From contig NZ_JAXIVU010000007.1 of assembly GCF_034259425.1 (NCBI RefSeq), forward strand, positions 1 through 64,000: a stretch of DNA of 64,000 nt, in the 5' to 3' direction. Positions 1-8,923 of this stretch are shown in pieces. Within the stretch, counting starts at the first letter, position 1. Each line of letters opens with the position of its first letter. The translations under genes were made by a program, and so were the position numbers. A model generated the notes under the pieces. It was not told the origin of the DNA, made no database searches, and was given only the letters and a program-made list of their open reading frames with translations. Source of the DNA: Denitrificimonas halotolerans. GTDB taxonomy: Bacteria > Pseudomonadota > Gammaproteobacteria > Pseudomonadales > Pseudomonadaceae.

Positions 1-2
1 GT

Positions 3-158
3 TTGCCCGGGTCGAGGCCGAAAGGTATCGCAGGACTTGGAATAAGAGAATGGACGTGCAGTGGGTGTGGTGTCACCCACGATCGCGATATCAACGCGGC
101 ACGTAACATTCTCGCGGCCGGGCATGGCCGTCTAGCAGTAGGAATCCCCGTCCTTTAG
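3..158 (+). pseudogene. tnpB: 3' end of a TnpB (IS200/IS605 family) gene, cut by the window edge
   Basis: The frame starting at base 3 encodes the last 51 residues of a TnpB protein, the RNA-guided nuclease carried by IS200/IS605-type elements. Visible are one CxxC pair of the C-terminal zinc ribbon (CSGC) and the HDRDINAARN stretch that holds the third RuvC catalytic Asp, ending at a TAG inside the element's terminal hairpin. The rest lies outside the window, so it cannot be said whether this copy is intact. About 175 bases match the copy at the right edge of the window with six differences. It runs into a truncated ABC ATPase gene, so the element sits inside a former gene. Confidence 0.85.
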
Positions 159-175
159 GTCGGGGAGGATGTCAA
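141..175 (+). mobile_element. Right end of IS605-type element (terminal hairpin, omegaRNA 3' scaffold)
   Basis: A hairpin with stem CCCCG/CGGGG around the tnpB stop codon is followed by GAGGATGTCAA. The same end is present at 63301-63336 on the other strand, and the two copies stop matching right after GTCAA, which places the element boundary at about 175. In this family the 3' part of tnpB plus the right end is transcribed as the guide RNA, and the bases just beyond the boundary act as guide. Here those bases are the ABC ATPase coding sequence. Confidence 0.7.
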
Positions 176-586
176 CAGCACTCGATAACGTCACCCTACC
201 TTGCCAATTTTCTCAACAGCGTAAACAACAAGCAATTATGCGTCACGGCTCAATACAGAGTGCAGCACAAGCTTTGCTTGAGAGCTTAGGCTTAGCCGGC
301 CCGCTGCACGAACAACTTGCTGGAAAGCTTTCTATTGGCCAACAGCCGCGTGTTGCTGCGGCACGCGCTTTGATTGGTCAACCTAAGCTGGTGATCGCTG
401 ATGAACCCACCTCTGCTTTAGATACTGACAGCCGTGCAGCCTTTTTACATTTACTTTTTACAGAGTGCCAAGCAGCAGGTGCCAGTCTATTATTTGTGAG
501 CCACGATCAATCTTTATCCCATTTTTTTGATCTGAGTTTGGACCTGAACCATATCAACCGTGCCGCCTCTGCACTGGAGATCTACA
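176..586 (+). pseudogene. ABC transporter ATPase, 5'-truncated by IS insertion
   Basis: The sequence right after the element end encodes the second half of an ABC ATPase of the LolD/MacB type: signature LSIGQQPRVAAARAL, Walker B KLVIADEPTSALD and H-loop FVSHD. The N-terminal half with Walker A is missing because the IS605-type element ends at base 175. The reading frame also runs past the expected C-terminus into the permease gene without a stop until 720, which suggests a lost stop or a frameshift near 560-590. The 3' end given is approximate. Paired with the following permease, it would have formed an FtsX/MacB-type exporter. It cannot make a working ATPase as it stands. Confidence 0.8.
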
Positions 587-1854
587 GTGCATTTATTTCG
601 TATTACTTTACGCAGTTTAGCCAATCGACGCTTTACTGCACTACTGACTGTTTTCACCATTGCCCTATCTATTACTTTATTACTAGCAGTAGAACGAGTA
701 CGCACAGAAACACGCGCTAGTTTTGCGAGCACCATCAGCTCCACTGATTTAATCGTTGGTGCCCGCTCCGGCTCAGTCAACTTATTGCTGTATTCAGTAT
801 TTCGTATTGGCAATGCCACCAACAATATTCACTGAAATAGCTTTAAGCAGTTCGCTGCACATCCACAAGTCAAATGGGCCATTCCTCTATCATTGGGCGA
901 CTCTCATCAAGGCTATAAAGTACTAGGGACCTCTGAAGATTATTTCAAACATTATCAATATGGTCGAAAACAACATTTACAATTGCGTACAGGCCGTTTT
1001 TCAATGAATCATCACCTTTTGAAGTGGTGCTCAGTGCAGAAATTGCGGAGACGCTCAATTATCAGCTCGGACAAGCAATAGTTTTAGCTCACGGCACAGC
1101 TAAAGTCAGCTTGCTGCACCATGATGACAGACCGTTCACCATTACAGGTATACTCGAGCGTACAGGCACACCAGTCGATCGCACCTTACATATCTCTTTG
1201 GTTGGCATGAAAGCCCTTCATATTGACTGGCAACAAGGCATTCCGACATACGGCAATACAACAATCAGTTCCAAACCAACACAAGAGCTGGACCTGGAAC
1301 CTGAAGCCATTACCGCTATGCTGTTAGGCTTAAATAGCAAAATAGCAACCTTTGCCCTACAAAGAGAAATCAACCAATGGCGCGGCGAGCCATTATTGGC
1401 TATTTTACCCGGCGTAGCATTGCAAGAACTATGGAGCTTAATGGGTACTGCTGAGCAGGCTTTGTTTGTTATTTCATTATTTGTAGTGCTAACTGGACTC
1501 ATAGGTATGCTGACAGCAATTTTAACGAGCCTTAACGAACGACGCCGTGAAATGGCTATTTTGCGTGCTGTTGGCGCACGCCCTTGGCATATTGCTGGTC
1601 TGCTCATCGTTGAGGCTTTTAGCTTAGCATGTGCTGGCCTACTGCTTGGTTTGACCTTCCTTTATTTAGGTATTGCATTAACTCAAGCACCACTACAAAG
1701 TCATTACGGCCTTTACCTGCCCTTATCAGCGCCATCTGCTTATGAATGGCAACTGTTGCTTGCTGTGTTAGGTACAGCTCTACTCATCGGCGCCATACCT
1801 GCTTGGCGCGCCTACCACCAGTCTTTAAGTGATGGACTAAGTATCCGCTTATAG
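587..1854 (+). pseudogene. FtsX/MacB-type ABC permease, broken by a nonsense codon and a frameshift
   Basis: The N-terminal part (LFRITLRSLANRR, first membrane segment, ERVRTETRASFASTIS) is read from about 587. It stops at a TGA at 833-835, and the same frame then continues with NSFKQF and GYKVLGTSEDYFKHY, so the stop is internal. Near 997-1001 a run of five T shifts the frame; adding one T restores GRFFNESSPFEVVLSAEIAE. The rest (1024-1854) holds the periplasmic core and the three C-terminal membrane helices with the NERRREMAILRAVGARP motif of FtsX-domain permeases. The likely original residue at the TGA is Trp (TGG), an inference. Together with the truncated ATPase just upstream, the whole transporter is a decaying locus. 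Confidence 0.85.
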
Positions 1855-1861
1855 TCAAATG

Positions 1862-1893
1862 AACTACCCACCACTTTAGAAGTGGGGGGTTCC
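1862..1893 (-). mobile_element. Terminal hairpin of a second IS605-type element
   Basis: On the minus strand a stem CCCCCACTT/AAGTGGTGGG with a short loop encloses the stop codon of the TnpB remnant next to it, the same arrangement as at 141-175 but with a different sequence. This marks the right end of a different IS200/IS605-type family. The exact outer boundary cannot be fixed from one copy. Confidence 0.55.
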
Positions 1894-2200
1894 TAGGGAA
1901 TGCACGGACCTGGTGGGCTGCGCTGCACTACAGCAGAGATTATGCAAATTGCCTCGGCTAACCCCCTCGCACCGAGGGTTTCTGTAATTGATAGCCAGTA
2001 GCGTAACCCCTTTCTTAAGGATGTTGATACTGGCGTTGTAATCACGATCTAGAACACGATTGCAGCTTGAGCACTGCCATTGCCGCATGGCAATAGTGAA
2101 TTCACCCTCACCAAACGCGTGATCGCAGCCTGAACAAGTTTTAGAAGATGGCAACCACCGATCTATCTTGGCTACCAGAATACTCGTACTCCTATCTCTT
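1876..2200 (-). pseudogene. TnpB C-terminal remnant of a second IS605-type family
   Basis: Minus-strand translation gives ILVAKIDRWLPSSKTCSGC followed by CSSCNRVLDRDYNASINI. These are the two CxxC pairs of the TnpB zinc ribbon and the RuvC-III Asp in LDRDYNAS. The C-terminal tail runs into the terminal hairpin. Upstream of about 2200 the frame is interrupted by stops and no RuvC-I or RuvC-II region follows, so only the last 100 or so residues survive. It is clearly different from the TnpB at the window edges. The 5' limit is approximate. Confidence 0.75.
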
Positions 2201-2367
2201 GTACTCAGTCACAGTGCATTATTCAACATTCAACCCTATTGATGACGAACTTAAGCCCCTGTGCATTAATCAGCACAAAACTCGTAAGCAATACATAAGC
2301 CCATCGAATAACTTGCGACCTAACACATAAACAAATATATTTAGTGCTTTACACAGTGTGCAAACCC

Positions 2368-2373
2368 TATAAT
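2368..2373 (+). promoter_or_regulatory. -10 box upstream of the glycine riboswitch
   Basis: A perfect TATAAT sits eight bases before the first paired region of the riboswitch, where a transcript start near 2380 would be expected. A good -35 at 17 bases is not evident; TTTACA at 2348-2353 is close to consensus but only 14 bases away. Confidence 0.5.
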
Positions 2374-2380
2374 GCACGCT

Positions 2381-2571
2381 CGCAGGAGAGAGAGTAGATA
2401 CCCCCATACTCCGCCGAAGGCGCAAACTCCCATAAACGCTCAGGCCCATGTACTGCGAACCAACTTAGATCCGCCAACTGGAGAGCGATTGCATAAGGCA
2501 ATCCACCGAAGGGGCAAGCAGCAACAACGCTGCATAAACTCTCAGGTACACAGGACAGAGGGAGAGGCGTT
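2381..2571 (+). promoter_or_regulatory. Tandem glycine riboswitch
   Basis: Two consecutive copies of the glycine aptamer (gcvT motif) are present. The first runs from GGAGAGAG (about 2385) through CCGCCGAAGGCGCAA to AACGCTCAGG (about 2445). The second starts with CTGGAGAGCG (about 2478), has CACCGAAGGGGCAAGCAG and ends with AAACTCTCAGGTACACAGGA and GAGGGAGAGGCG. The short linker and the conserved GCCGAAGG and CTCAGG segments are diagnostic of the tandem architecture. It lies directly before the ribosome site of the membrane-protein gene at 2592, so glycine most likely controls that gene. No clear terminator lies between the second aptamer and the AGGAG, so control may act on translation (inference). 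Confidence 0.93.
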
Positions 2572-2591
2572 ACTGTCAACAGGAGTCCTGT

Positions 2592-3212
2592 GTGCTGACC
2601 TCTATCTTTGTTATTGCTATTACCGCTGAAGCCATGTCCGGAGCCCTAGCTGCTGGCCGACGTAATATGGACTTATTTGGCGTTGCTCTGATCGCATTTA
2701 TTACAGCCCTAGGCGGTGGTACTGTGCGCGACATGTTGCTGGGTAATTACCCCGTTACTTGGACACAACACCCATCCTATATCTACCTGACCATAGGTGC
2801 GGGGCTTTTAACCATCCTCATCGCCCGATTTATGCAGCGGCTCAACCGAATCTTCCTTATTTTAGACGCTATGGGGTTAGTGGCATTCACTATCATCGGC
2901 TGCAATGTCGCCTTAAAACTGGGCTATGAAACACCTGTCGTCATTATGGCAGGCATCACAACCGGTATTTTTGGAGGGATCTTACGCGATATCATGTGCA
3001 ATCGTACTCCACAAGTACTGCGTCATGAGTTATACGCAAGCGTTTCATTTTTAGTAGCAATTTTATACTTGGTGTTACGCGTTTTAGGCGTGTCAGACGA
3101 GATCAACACACTAATCTGTTTCTGTTTTGGCCTCACCTTACGCTTGGCGGCTATTCACTGGAAACTCTCTTTACCTGTATTTTCCTATTCTCCAGGCCGT
3201 TGGGGTGACTAA
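2592..3212 (+). CDS. TRIC / UPF0126 (glycine-transporter family) membrane protein
   Basis: A 206-residue protein of about seven membrane helices with the two UPF0126 repeats; the glycine-rich motifs GGGTVRDMLLG and GGILRDIMCNRTP mark each repeat. The family (Pfam Gly_transporter, YadS/YicG-like) is related to trimeric intracellular cation channels. The start is a GTG six bases after AGGAG (2581-2585). It is a one-gene unit between the glycine riboswitch and a bidirectional terminator. The riboswitch context supports a role in glycine export or import rather than cation flow, an inference; the substrate cannot be read from sequence. Confidence 0.9.
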   Translation: MLTSIFVIAITAEAMSGALAAGRRNMDLFGVALIAFITALGGGTVRDMLLGNYPVTWTQHPSYIYLTIGAGLLTILIARFMQRLNRIFLILDAMGLVAFTIIGCNVALKLGYETPVVIMAGITTGIFGGILRDIMCNRTPQVLRHELYASVSFLVAILYLVLRVLGVSDEINTLICFCFGLTLRLAAIHWKLSLPVFSYSPGRWGD

Positions 3213-3224
3213 ACTGCAATAAAA

Positions 3225-3252
3225 AAGAGGGTTCAAAATGAACCCTCTTTTA
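3225..3252. terminator. Bidirectional terminator between the riboswitch gene and phoX
   Basis: A perfect 10-bp stem AAGAGGGTTC/GAACCCTCTT with loop AAAAT has A residues on the left and T residues on the right, so it can end transcription of both converging genes. Confidence 0.9.
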
Positions 3253-3279
3253 ATAAGTTCAATACGCCTATGTACTGAC

Positions 3280-5184
3280 CTAAGTTCCTATCACCCCACC
3301 ATCCGTACGTGAGATCACCATAACACTCGAGCGTGGCACAGTGTGATCACCTAGGGGAAAGCTCGAAGGTGCTCCTTTTTCACCTGGGTGTTGTACGCCA
3401 ACAAATAAGGTTTTCTGATCCGGAGTAAAAGCCAAACCGGTAATTTCACAGGCCACCGGCCCTGTTAAGAAACGCCTTACTTCACCTGTTTTTGGATCCG
3501 CGCAGAGCATTTGGTTATTGCCCTGTCCAACAAAATCACCTTGGTTCGAATAATTACCATCCGTTTGAATCCAGAGACGTCCAGCTTGGTCAAAACCAAT
3601 ACCATCAGGGCTGTTAAACATATTATCGGCAGTAATATTGCTAGAGCCGGCATAAGGTGTTCCTCCGTAGAGATTCGGATTTCCCGCCATCAAAAAGAGA
3701 TCCCACTGAAAGTCTTTCGCTGTATGCTCGCCTGCCGTTGGTACCCAACGGACAATTTGTCCATAGTGATTTTCCGCGCGTGGGTTCGGCCCACCAACCG
3801 GCTGACTGTCTGCCACACCACGGTTTTTATTATTGGTTAAAGTACAAAACACCATAGGCTCATGGGGATGCACAGCCACCCACTCAGGTCGATCCATGGT
3901 GGTTGCGCCCACAAAAGTGGCTGCTTGACGTGCATGAATTAAAATATCAGCCTGGTTGGCAAAACCATTCTCTGCAGTTAAACCATTTTGCCCATGACAC
4001 AAACTGAGCCACTCACCGCTACCGTCTTCATTAAACTTAGCTACAAAAAGCTCACCCTCATCTAATAAATTACGGTTGGCATCCTGATTTGTTGGGTTGT
4101 ACGTATCTCGGCTTACAAAGCGGTAAATATGTTCACCGCGTTCGTCATCACCAAGATACACCACCACGCGGCCATCTTGAGCAATAACCAGCTCTGCATT
4201 TTCATGCTTAAAACGACCTAAAGCAGTGCGCTTAACCGGCAACGCCGACGGGTCGCGTGGATCAATCTCCACCACCCAACCAAAACGATGCGGTTCATTA
4301 GGCTCTTTAGATAAATCAAAACGCTGATCAAACTTATACCAACTGTAACCTGCATCCTTGCGACCAATACCGTAGCGTGCAAACTCTGAGCTGATCTCTA
4401 AGTCTGCATCGGTACCAAAATAACCATTGAAATTTTCTTCACAGGTTAAATAAGTACCCCACGGCGTCATACCATTGGCACAGTTATTAAAAGTACCTAA
4501 AGCCACCTCCCCTTTTGGGTCTGCTTTAGTTTTTAATAGCTTGTGGCCCTGCGCTGGGCCACTGATACGCATAGGTGTATTAGCATCAATACGGCGATTA
4601 AAGCGACCATTAATATCAAAACGCCAACCTTTTTCTTGCTGCGTTAAGGTCAGAATCGATACACCATGTGCGGCTTGAGCATACTCCACATCAGCAGCGC
4701 TCATATTTTTGCCTTGATGCTCAAACATCAGTTCATAGTTGGTGTATTCGTTGTTCACAGCCAAAATAGCAGTTTGCTCATCCACCGGAAACAGGCTCAT
4801 ACCATCATTATTATCACCAAACTGGCGTTTTTGTTGAGCAGCTGTATTGTCACTCAGCCGATTAGAAAAGGCTGCTACATCGGCAAATAAAGGGTCACCC
4901 CAAGAAATCAAACGCTCCACTTGATAGCCTTCAGGCACCACTAGAGTATCTGCTGTGCTCGCCGGTACCGCTTTAAAACCCAACAATGGACTGCCTGATG
5001 GCGCTAAAGCGGCTGCAAGCGAACGACTCATCGGCGATAGCGTAAAGAAAGCGGCAGCACCTAAGACGGCACCTGCGCCTAAAAAACGGCGGCGAGATAA
5101 ACCACCTTGCTCAATCATTTGAGTAAATTCTGGTGTTTCATGGCGCGGGTGATTTAATTCATCTTGTTGCTCAAACTGACTCAT
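3280..5184 (-). CDS. phoX: PhoX family alkaline phosphatase, Tat-exported
   Basis: A 634-residue protein of the DUF839/PhoX family of calcium- and iron-dependent phosphomonoesterases, acting in the periplasm to release phosphate from organic esters. A twin-arginine signal SRRRFLG at residues 30-36 is followed by a hydrophobic stretch. Family motifs visible include the CANGMTPWGTYLTCEEN segment, ENAELV and SSNITADNMFNSPDGIGFD. I chose the ATG at 5184, with GGGGG about eight bases upstream; a TTG two codons earlier is possible. Its promoter carries a Pho box (5261-5278), consistent with induction by phosphate starvation through PhoB. It is a single-gene unit and shares its terminator with the convergent membrane-protein gene. 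Confidence 0.93.
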   Translation of the reverse strand: MSQFEQQDELNHPRHETPEFTQMIEQGGLSRRRFLGAGAVLGAAAFFTLSPMSRSLAAALAPSGSPLLGFKAVPASTADTLVVPEGYQVERLISWGDPLFADVAAFSNRLSDNTAAQQKRQFGDNNDGMSLFPVDEQTAILAVNNEYTNYELMFEHQGKNMSAADVEYAQAAHGVSILTLTQQEKGWRFDINGRFNRRIDANTPMRISGPAQGHKLLKTKADPKGEVALGTFNNCANGMTPWGTYLTCEENFNGYFGTDADLEISSEFARYGIGRKDAGYSWYKFDQRFDLSKEPNEPHRFGWVVEIDPRDPSALPVKRTALGRFKHENAELVIAQDGRVVVYLGDDERGEHIYRFVSRDTYNPTNQDANRNLLDEGELFVAKFNEDGSGEWLSLCHGQNGLTAENGFANQADILIHARQAATFVGATTMDRPEWVAVHPHEPMVFCTLTNNKNRGVADSQPVGGPNPRAENHYGQIVRWVPTAGEHTAKDFQWDLFLMAGNPNLYGGTPYAGSSNITADNMFNSPDGIGFDQAGRLWIQTDGNYSNQGDFVGQGNNQMLCADPKTGEVRRFLTGPVACEITGLAFTPDQKTLFVGVQHPGEKGAPSSFPLGDHTVPRSSVMVISRTDGGVIGT

Positions 5185-5260
5185 TGCCAACCCCCATCGA
5201 CTGAAGTAATTAGGATGACCTCAGCTTAGGTTGGCTAGATGTAAAGCAAGTAACAAAACC

Positions 5261-5278
5261 ATGACAGATCTGTGACAC
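5261..5278 (-). promoter_or_regulatory. Pho box (PhoB site) upstream of phoX
   Basis: The minus strand reads GTGTCACAGATCTGTCAT: two TGTCA half-sites exactly 11 bases apart, as in the PhoB consensus CTGTCATAWAWCTGTCAT. It lies about 77 bases before the phoX start, where it would replace a -35 box; no other gene reads away from it on this strand. Confidence 0.8.
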
Positions 5279-5336
5279 AGAGTAACGCATCAACTCAGAG
5301 CATATTCATTGGCTCACTCGTTATTAAAAAACCAAT

Positions 5337-5370
5337 AAAAAACCCGCAACGCTTGCCGTTACGGGTTTTA
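5337..5370 (-). terminator. Terminator of typA
   Basis: The stem AAAACCCG/CGGGTTTT, with further AACG/CGTT pairing inside, lies 20 bases after the typA stop on the minus strand and is followed by a T-rich stretch. It is nearly symmetric. Confidence 0.8.
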
Positions 5371-5389
5371 TGTCAAACACCCAAGCAAA

Positions 5390-7207
5390 TTAAGCTTTGC
5401 TACGACCTTGACGTTTACGCTCGTTCTCACTTAAGAATTTCTTACGGAGACGAATCGATTTTGGTGTTACTTCAACCAGTTCATCATCTTCAATAAACTC
5501 AAGTGCCTGCTCAAGAGTAAAAATAATAGGCGGAACTAAAGCTGTAGTTTCTTCTTTACCGGAAACGCGCATATTATCCAACTTCTTAGCTTTAGTTGGG
5601 TTGATCGTTAGATCGTTATCACGGCTATGGATACCTGCCAACTGACCTTCATAAACCTCTTCACCTGGGCTTAAGAATAACTTGCCACGTTCTTGCAAGG
5701 TTTCCAGTGAGTAGCTCAATGCTTTACCTGTGGCCATAGACACTAATACACCATTCTGACGGCTGGTGACTTCACCACTCTTAATTGGACCGTAATGACT
5801 GAACATACCGGTCAAAATACCCGTACCAGATGTCATGGTCATAAACTGATTACGGAAACCAATTAAGCCACGTGAAGGGACAGTGTACTCAAGACGGATA
5901 CGACCTTTACCGTCTGGCACCATATCAGTTAGCTCACCTTTACGTAGACCAAACTGTTCCATAATGGAGCCTTGATGCTGCTCCTCAATGTCTAGAATGA
6001 CATTTTCGTATGGCTCTTGCTTTTCACCATCAACCTCTCTGATGACCACTTCAGGACGTGAAATAGCTAATTCAAAACCTTCACGACGCATGGTTTCAAT
6101 CAGGACAGACAAGTGCAACTCACCACGACCCGATACTTTAAATTTATCAGCATCATCACCTTGCTCAACACGCAAAGCAACGTTGTGTAGCAGCTCTTTC
6201 TCCAAACGCTCTTTTAAGTTACGACTGGTAACGAACTTACCTTCTTTGCCGGCAAAAGGAGAGTCGTTAACTTGAAAAGTCATACTTACAGTAGGCTCAT
6301 CAACACTCAGTGGTGGCAATGCTTCAACGTGGTTCTGATCACACAAAGTGTCAGAGATAAACAGTGGCTCAAAACCACTGACACACACGATGTCACCTGC
6401 TTGTGCTTCTTGAACTTCCACACGCTGTAAACCATGGTGACCCATGATTTTTTGCAAACGACCATTACGACGCTTACCTTCAGCATCAATCGAAGTCACT
6501 GGCATATTCGCTTTTAAACGACCGCGGGTAATACGACCAATCCCGATCACACCGAGAAAGTTATTGTAATCCAAAGCAGAAATTTGCATCTGGAACGGAC
6601 CATCAAGATCAACTTTCGGCGGCTCTACATAATCAACAATGGCCTGGAACAAGACATCCATGTTGTCCGTCATTTCCGCTGGATCTAAGCCCGACACACC
6701 ATTTAATGCACTGGCATAAACAATTGGAAAATCCAGTTGATCCTCAGTTGCACCTAAGTTATCGAACAGATCGAACACCTGATCTACAACCCAGTCTGGA
6801 CGTGCGCCAGGGCGGTCAACTTTATTAATCACCACAATAGGATTCAAGCCAGACTGGAAAGCTTTCTGGGTTACAAAACGCGTCTGTGGCATGGGGCCAT
6901 CAATGGAATCTACCACCAATAGTACACAGTCAACCATACTCATCACACGCTCAACTTCACCACCAAAATCAGCGTGACCAGGGGTGTCTACGATATTAAT
7001 GTTGTAGTCATTCCACTTAATGGCGGTATTTTTCGCCAAAATAGTAATACCGCGCTCTTTTTCCTGATCATTGGAATCCATGACACGATCAGAATCCAAC
7101 TCTTTGCGGTCTAGAGTTCCAGAAGCACGCAACAGGGCGTCAACCAAGGTTGTTTTACCGTGGTCAACGTGGGCGATAATGGCAATATTACGTAAATTTT
7201 CAATCAC
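5390..7207 (-). CDS. typA: Ribosome-associated translational GTPase TypA/BipA
   Basis: A 605-residue translational GTPase related to EF-G that binds the ribosome and helps 50S assembly and stress adaptation. All G motifs are present: AHVDHGKT (residues 12-19), RGITI (52-56), DTPGH (74-78), NKVD (128-131). Domains II and III follow, then the BipA-specific C-terminal domain (TVPSRGLIGFRNQFMTMTSG). The start is GTG, preceded by GAGAA; the N-terminus MIENLRNIAIIAHVDHGKT is what the family shows. Upstream on the same strand is thiI, the gene order known from Pseudomonas. Full length. Confidence 0.97.
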   Translation of the reverse strand: MIENLRNIAIIAHVDHGKTTLVDALLRASGTLDRKELDSDRVMDSNDQEKERGITILAKNTAIKWNDYNINIVDTPGHADFGGEVERVMSMVDCVLLVVDSIDGPMPQTRFVTQKAFQSGLNPIVVINKVDRPGARPDWVVDQVFDLFDNLGATEDQLDFPIVYASALNGVSGLDPAEMTDNMDVLFQAIVDYVEPPKVDLDGPFQMQISALDYNNFLGVIGIGRITRGRLKANMPVTSIDAEGKRRNGRLQKIMGHHGLQRVEVQEAQAGDIVCVSGFEPLFISDTLCDQNHVEALPPLSVDEPTVSMTFQVNDSPFAGKEGKFVTSRNLKERLEKELLHNVALRVEQGDDADKFKVSGRGELHLSVLIETMRREGFELAISRPEVVIREVDGEKQEPYENVILDIEEQHQGSIMEQFGLRKGELTDMVPDGKGRIRLEYTVPSRGLIGFRNQFMTMTSGTGILTGMFSHYGPIKSGEVTSRQNGVLVSMATGKALSYSLETLQERGKLFLSPGEEVYEGQLAGIHSRDNDLTINPTKAKKLDNMRVSGKEETTALVPPIIFTLEQALEFIEDDELVEVTPKSIRLRKKFLSENERKRQGRSKA

Positions 7208-7351
7208 AAGCTTTTCTCAAAATAAAATATGTAGGCTGCACGCAAAACGTAGCAGTTCGAATCAGTGTAGGAAGAATTTATAGATCCGGCGGGCGCAGCT
7301 GATGCGGCATAGCCACACAACTCCACAAACAGATCGATAAAATGTGTCTAA

Positions 7352-8839
7352 TCATGCGTGACTGCTTGCACGCGTCGGCTGCCCTAAACGTGGGCGATAA
7401 ACACGCACATTTGCATAACCTTCATGCAGCAAATGATAAGCATGCAACTTACTCATTACACCCTGATCGCAATAGAGTAAATATTGTCGACTCGGGTCAA
7501 AATCTTTAAAACGAGCATTAATAGCATAAAAAGGCACCGTCATTTGCTCAATACCTTCTACAGCAAGCGGCTGCTCTTCCACCTCATCAGGGTGGCGTAT
7601 ATCAACCACAATATGCCCTGGCAAGGCTTCATGAACCTCTTCGACATGAATATCTTTGCCTAGCTCGTCTAGCACCTGATCCATAGTGACTCGCGTCGCG
7701 CTATCCACAGCACGCTGTAAAATACTAGGGTCTAAACGGCTTTCTTCATGTTCAACACGACCAAGTTTGGCTCGCGTGCGTGGGTTCACTGAAATAACAC
7801 CACAATACTCAGGCATATTTTCAGCAAACTCTGCAGTGCCAATTTCAACCGCGGTACTGATAATATCTTGTTTATGCTCGGTAATGAGAGGACGAACCAC
7901 CAACTTATCGGTTGCTTTGTCAATCACCGCTAGATTAGTCAGTGTCTGACTGGCCACTTGCGAGATTGCTTCACCTGTTACCAAAGTGTCAATTTCTAAG
8001 TCATTAGCAATTTGTTCGGCGGCTTTAAACATCATGCGCTTAAGCACAACGCCCATATGCCCGTTATCAACATTCTCTAAAATATCACCCAACACTTCTT
8101 CAAAAGGCACACTGACAAACAGCACTCGGTGTGAACTACCATATTTTTCCCATAAGTAATGGGCAACTTCCTTGACACCCAGCTCGTGCGCATGACCACC
8201 TAAATTAAAGAAACAAAAATGTGTGAGTAAGCCGCGGCGCATCATTTTATAAGCAGCTACTGTGGAGTCAAAACCACCAGACATTAAGACCAATGCTTGC
8301 TCGACACTACCTAGCGGATAACCACCAATACCTTGATGGCGCTCATATTCAAGCAAAAGACGCTTATGACGTACTTCACAGCGCACCTCAACTTCAGGGT
8401 TACGCAAGTTAATACCAGCAGCACCACATTGCTGACGCAGTTGGCTTCCCACATAACGCTCGACTTCAACTGAAGAGAAAGGATGCTTACCGGTTCGCTT
8501 ACAACGCACTGAAAACGTGCGGCCTTTAAGCAAGTCACAATAGTGATCTTTACACCGCTGAGCGATGTCATCTAAATCGCCTAAAGGGTATTCCAACACT
8601 TGGAAAAAATGTGCAATACCCGGCGTGCAGCGCAGCCGCGCATACAATTCTTGCAACAGCGCAGGGTCTTGGACGTTGGTCACTAACTCGAGGTTATCCC
8701 ACTCACCGGTGACCTTCACCTCGGGATCAATATCACGCAGAACTGTACGGATGTTTTTACTTAACTGACGTAAAAACTGCTTGCGCACTGGGCGGCTTTT
8801 AATGGTGATTTCAGCAAAAGATTTTAAAATTAATTTCAT
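7352..8839 (-). CDS. thiI: tRNA 4-thiouridine synthetase / thiamine sulfurtransferase ThiI
   Basis: A 495-residue ThiI that transfers sulfur to U8 of tRNA and to the ThiS carrier for thiazole formation. In order: N-terminal ferredoxin-like and THUMP domains (about 1-165), PP-loop ATP-binding motif SGGFDS (187-192), a conserved Cys near 346 (YCGVIS) and a C-terminal rhodanese domain with catalytic Cys457 in CDQGVMS. The presence of the rhodanese domain means it follows the enterobacterial-type mechanism taking sulfur from IscS. The ATG start fits the family. It lies between glnA and typA, all on the minus strand. Confidence 0.96.
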   Translation of the reverse strand: MKLILKSFAEITIKSRPVRKQFLRQLSKNIRTVLRDIDPEVKVTGEWDNLELVTNVQDPALLQELYARLRCTPGIAHFFQVLEYPLGDLDDIAQRCKDHYCDLLKGRTFSVRCKRTGKHPFSSVEVERYVGSQLRQQCGAAGINLRNPEVEVRCEVRHKRLLLEYERHQGIGGYPLGSVEQALVLMSGGFDSTVAAYKMMRRGLLTHFCFFNLGGHAHELGVKEVAHYLWEKYGSSHRVLFVSVPFEEVLGDILENVDNGHMGVVLKRMMFKAAEQIANDLEIDTLVTGEAISQVASQTLTNLAVIDKATDKLVVRPLITEHKQDIISTAVEIGTAEFAENMPEYCGVISVNPRTRAKLGRVEHEESRLDPSILQRAVDSATRVTMDQVLDELGKDIHVEEVHEALPGHIVVDIRHPDEVEEQPLAVEGIEQMTVPFYAINARFKDFDPSRQYLLYCDQGVMSKLHAYHLLHEGYANVRVYRPRLGQPTRASSHA

Positions 8840-8923
8840 GGTGCAAACAGGTCGCTAAGAAGGGTTACCAAAGCAACCGCAAAAATGGGCACAAATAATA
8901 GCAGCTTTTTTCAAAAAAAGCTT

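Noticed and set aside
2148..2330. Small plus-strand reading frames, one giving a signal-peptide-like stretch
   Set aside because: They lie antisense to the TnpB remnant (ILVAKIDRWLPSSKTCSGC), which explains the sequence better; no RBS or homology is seen.
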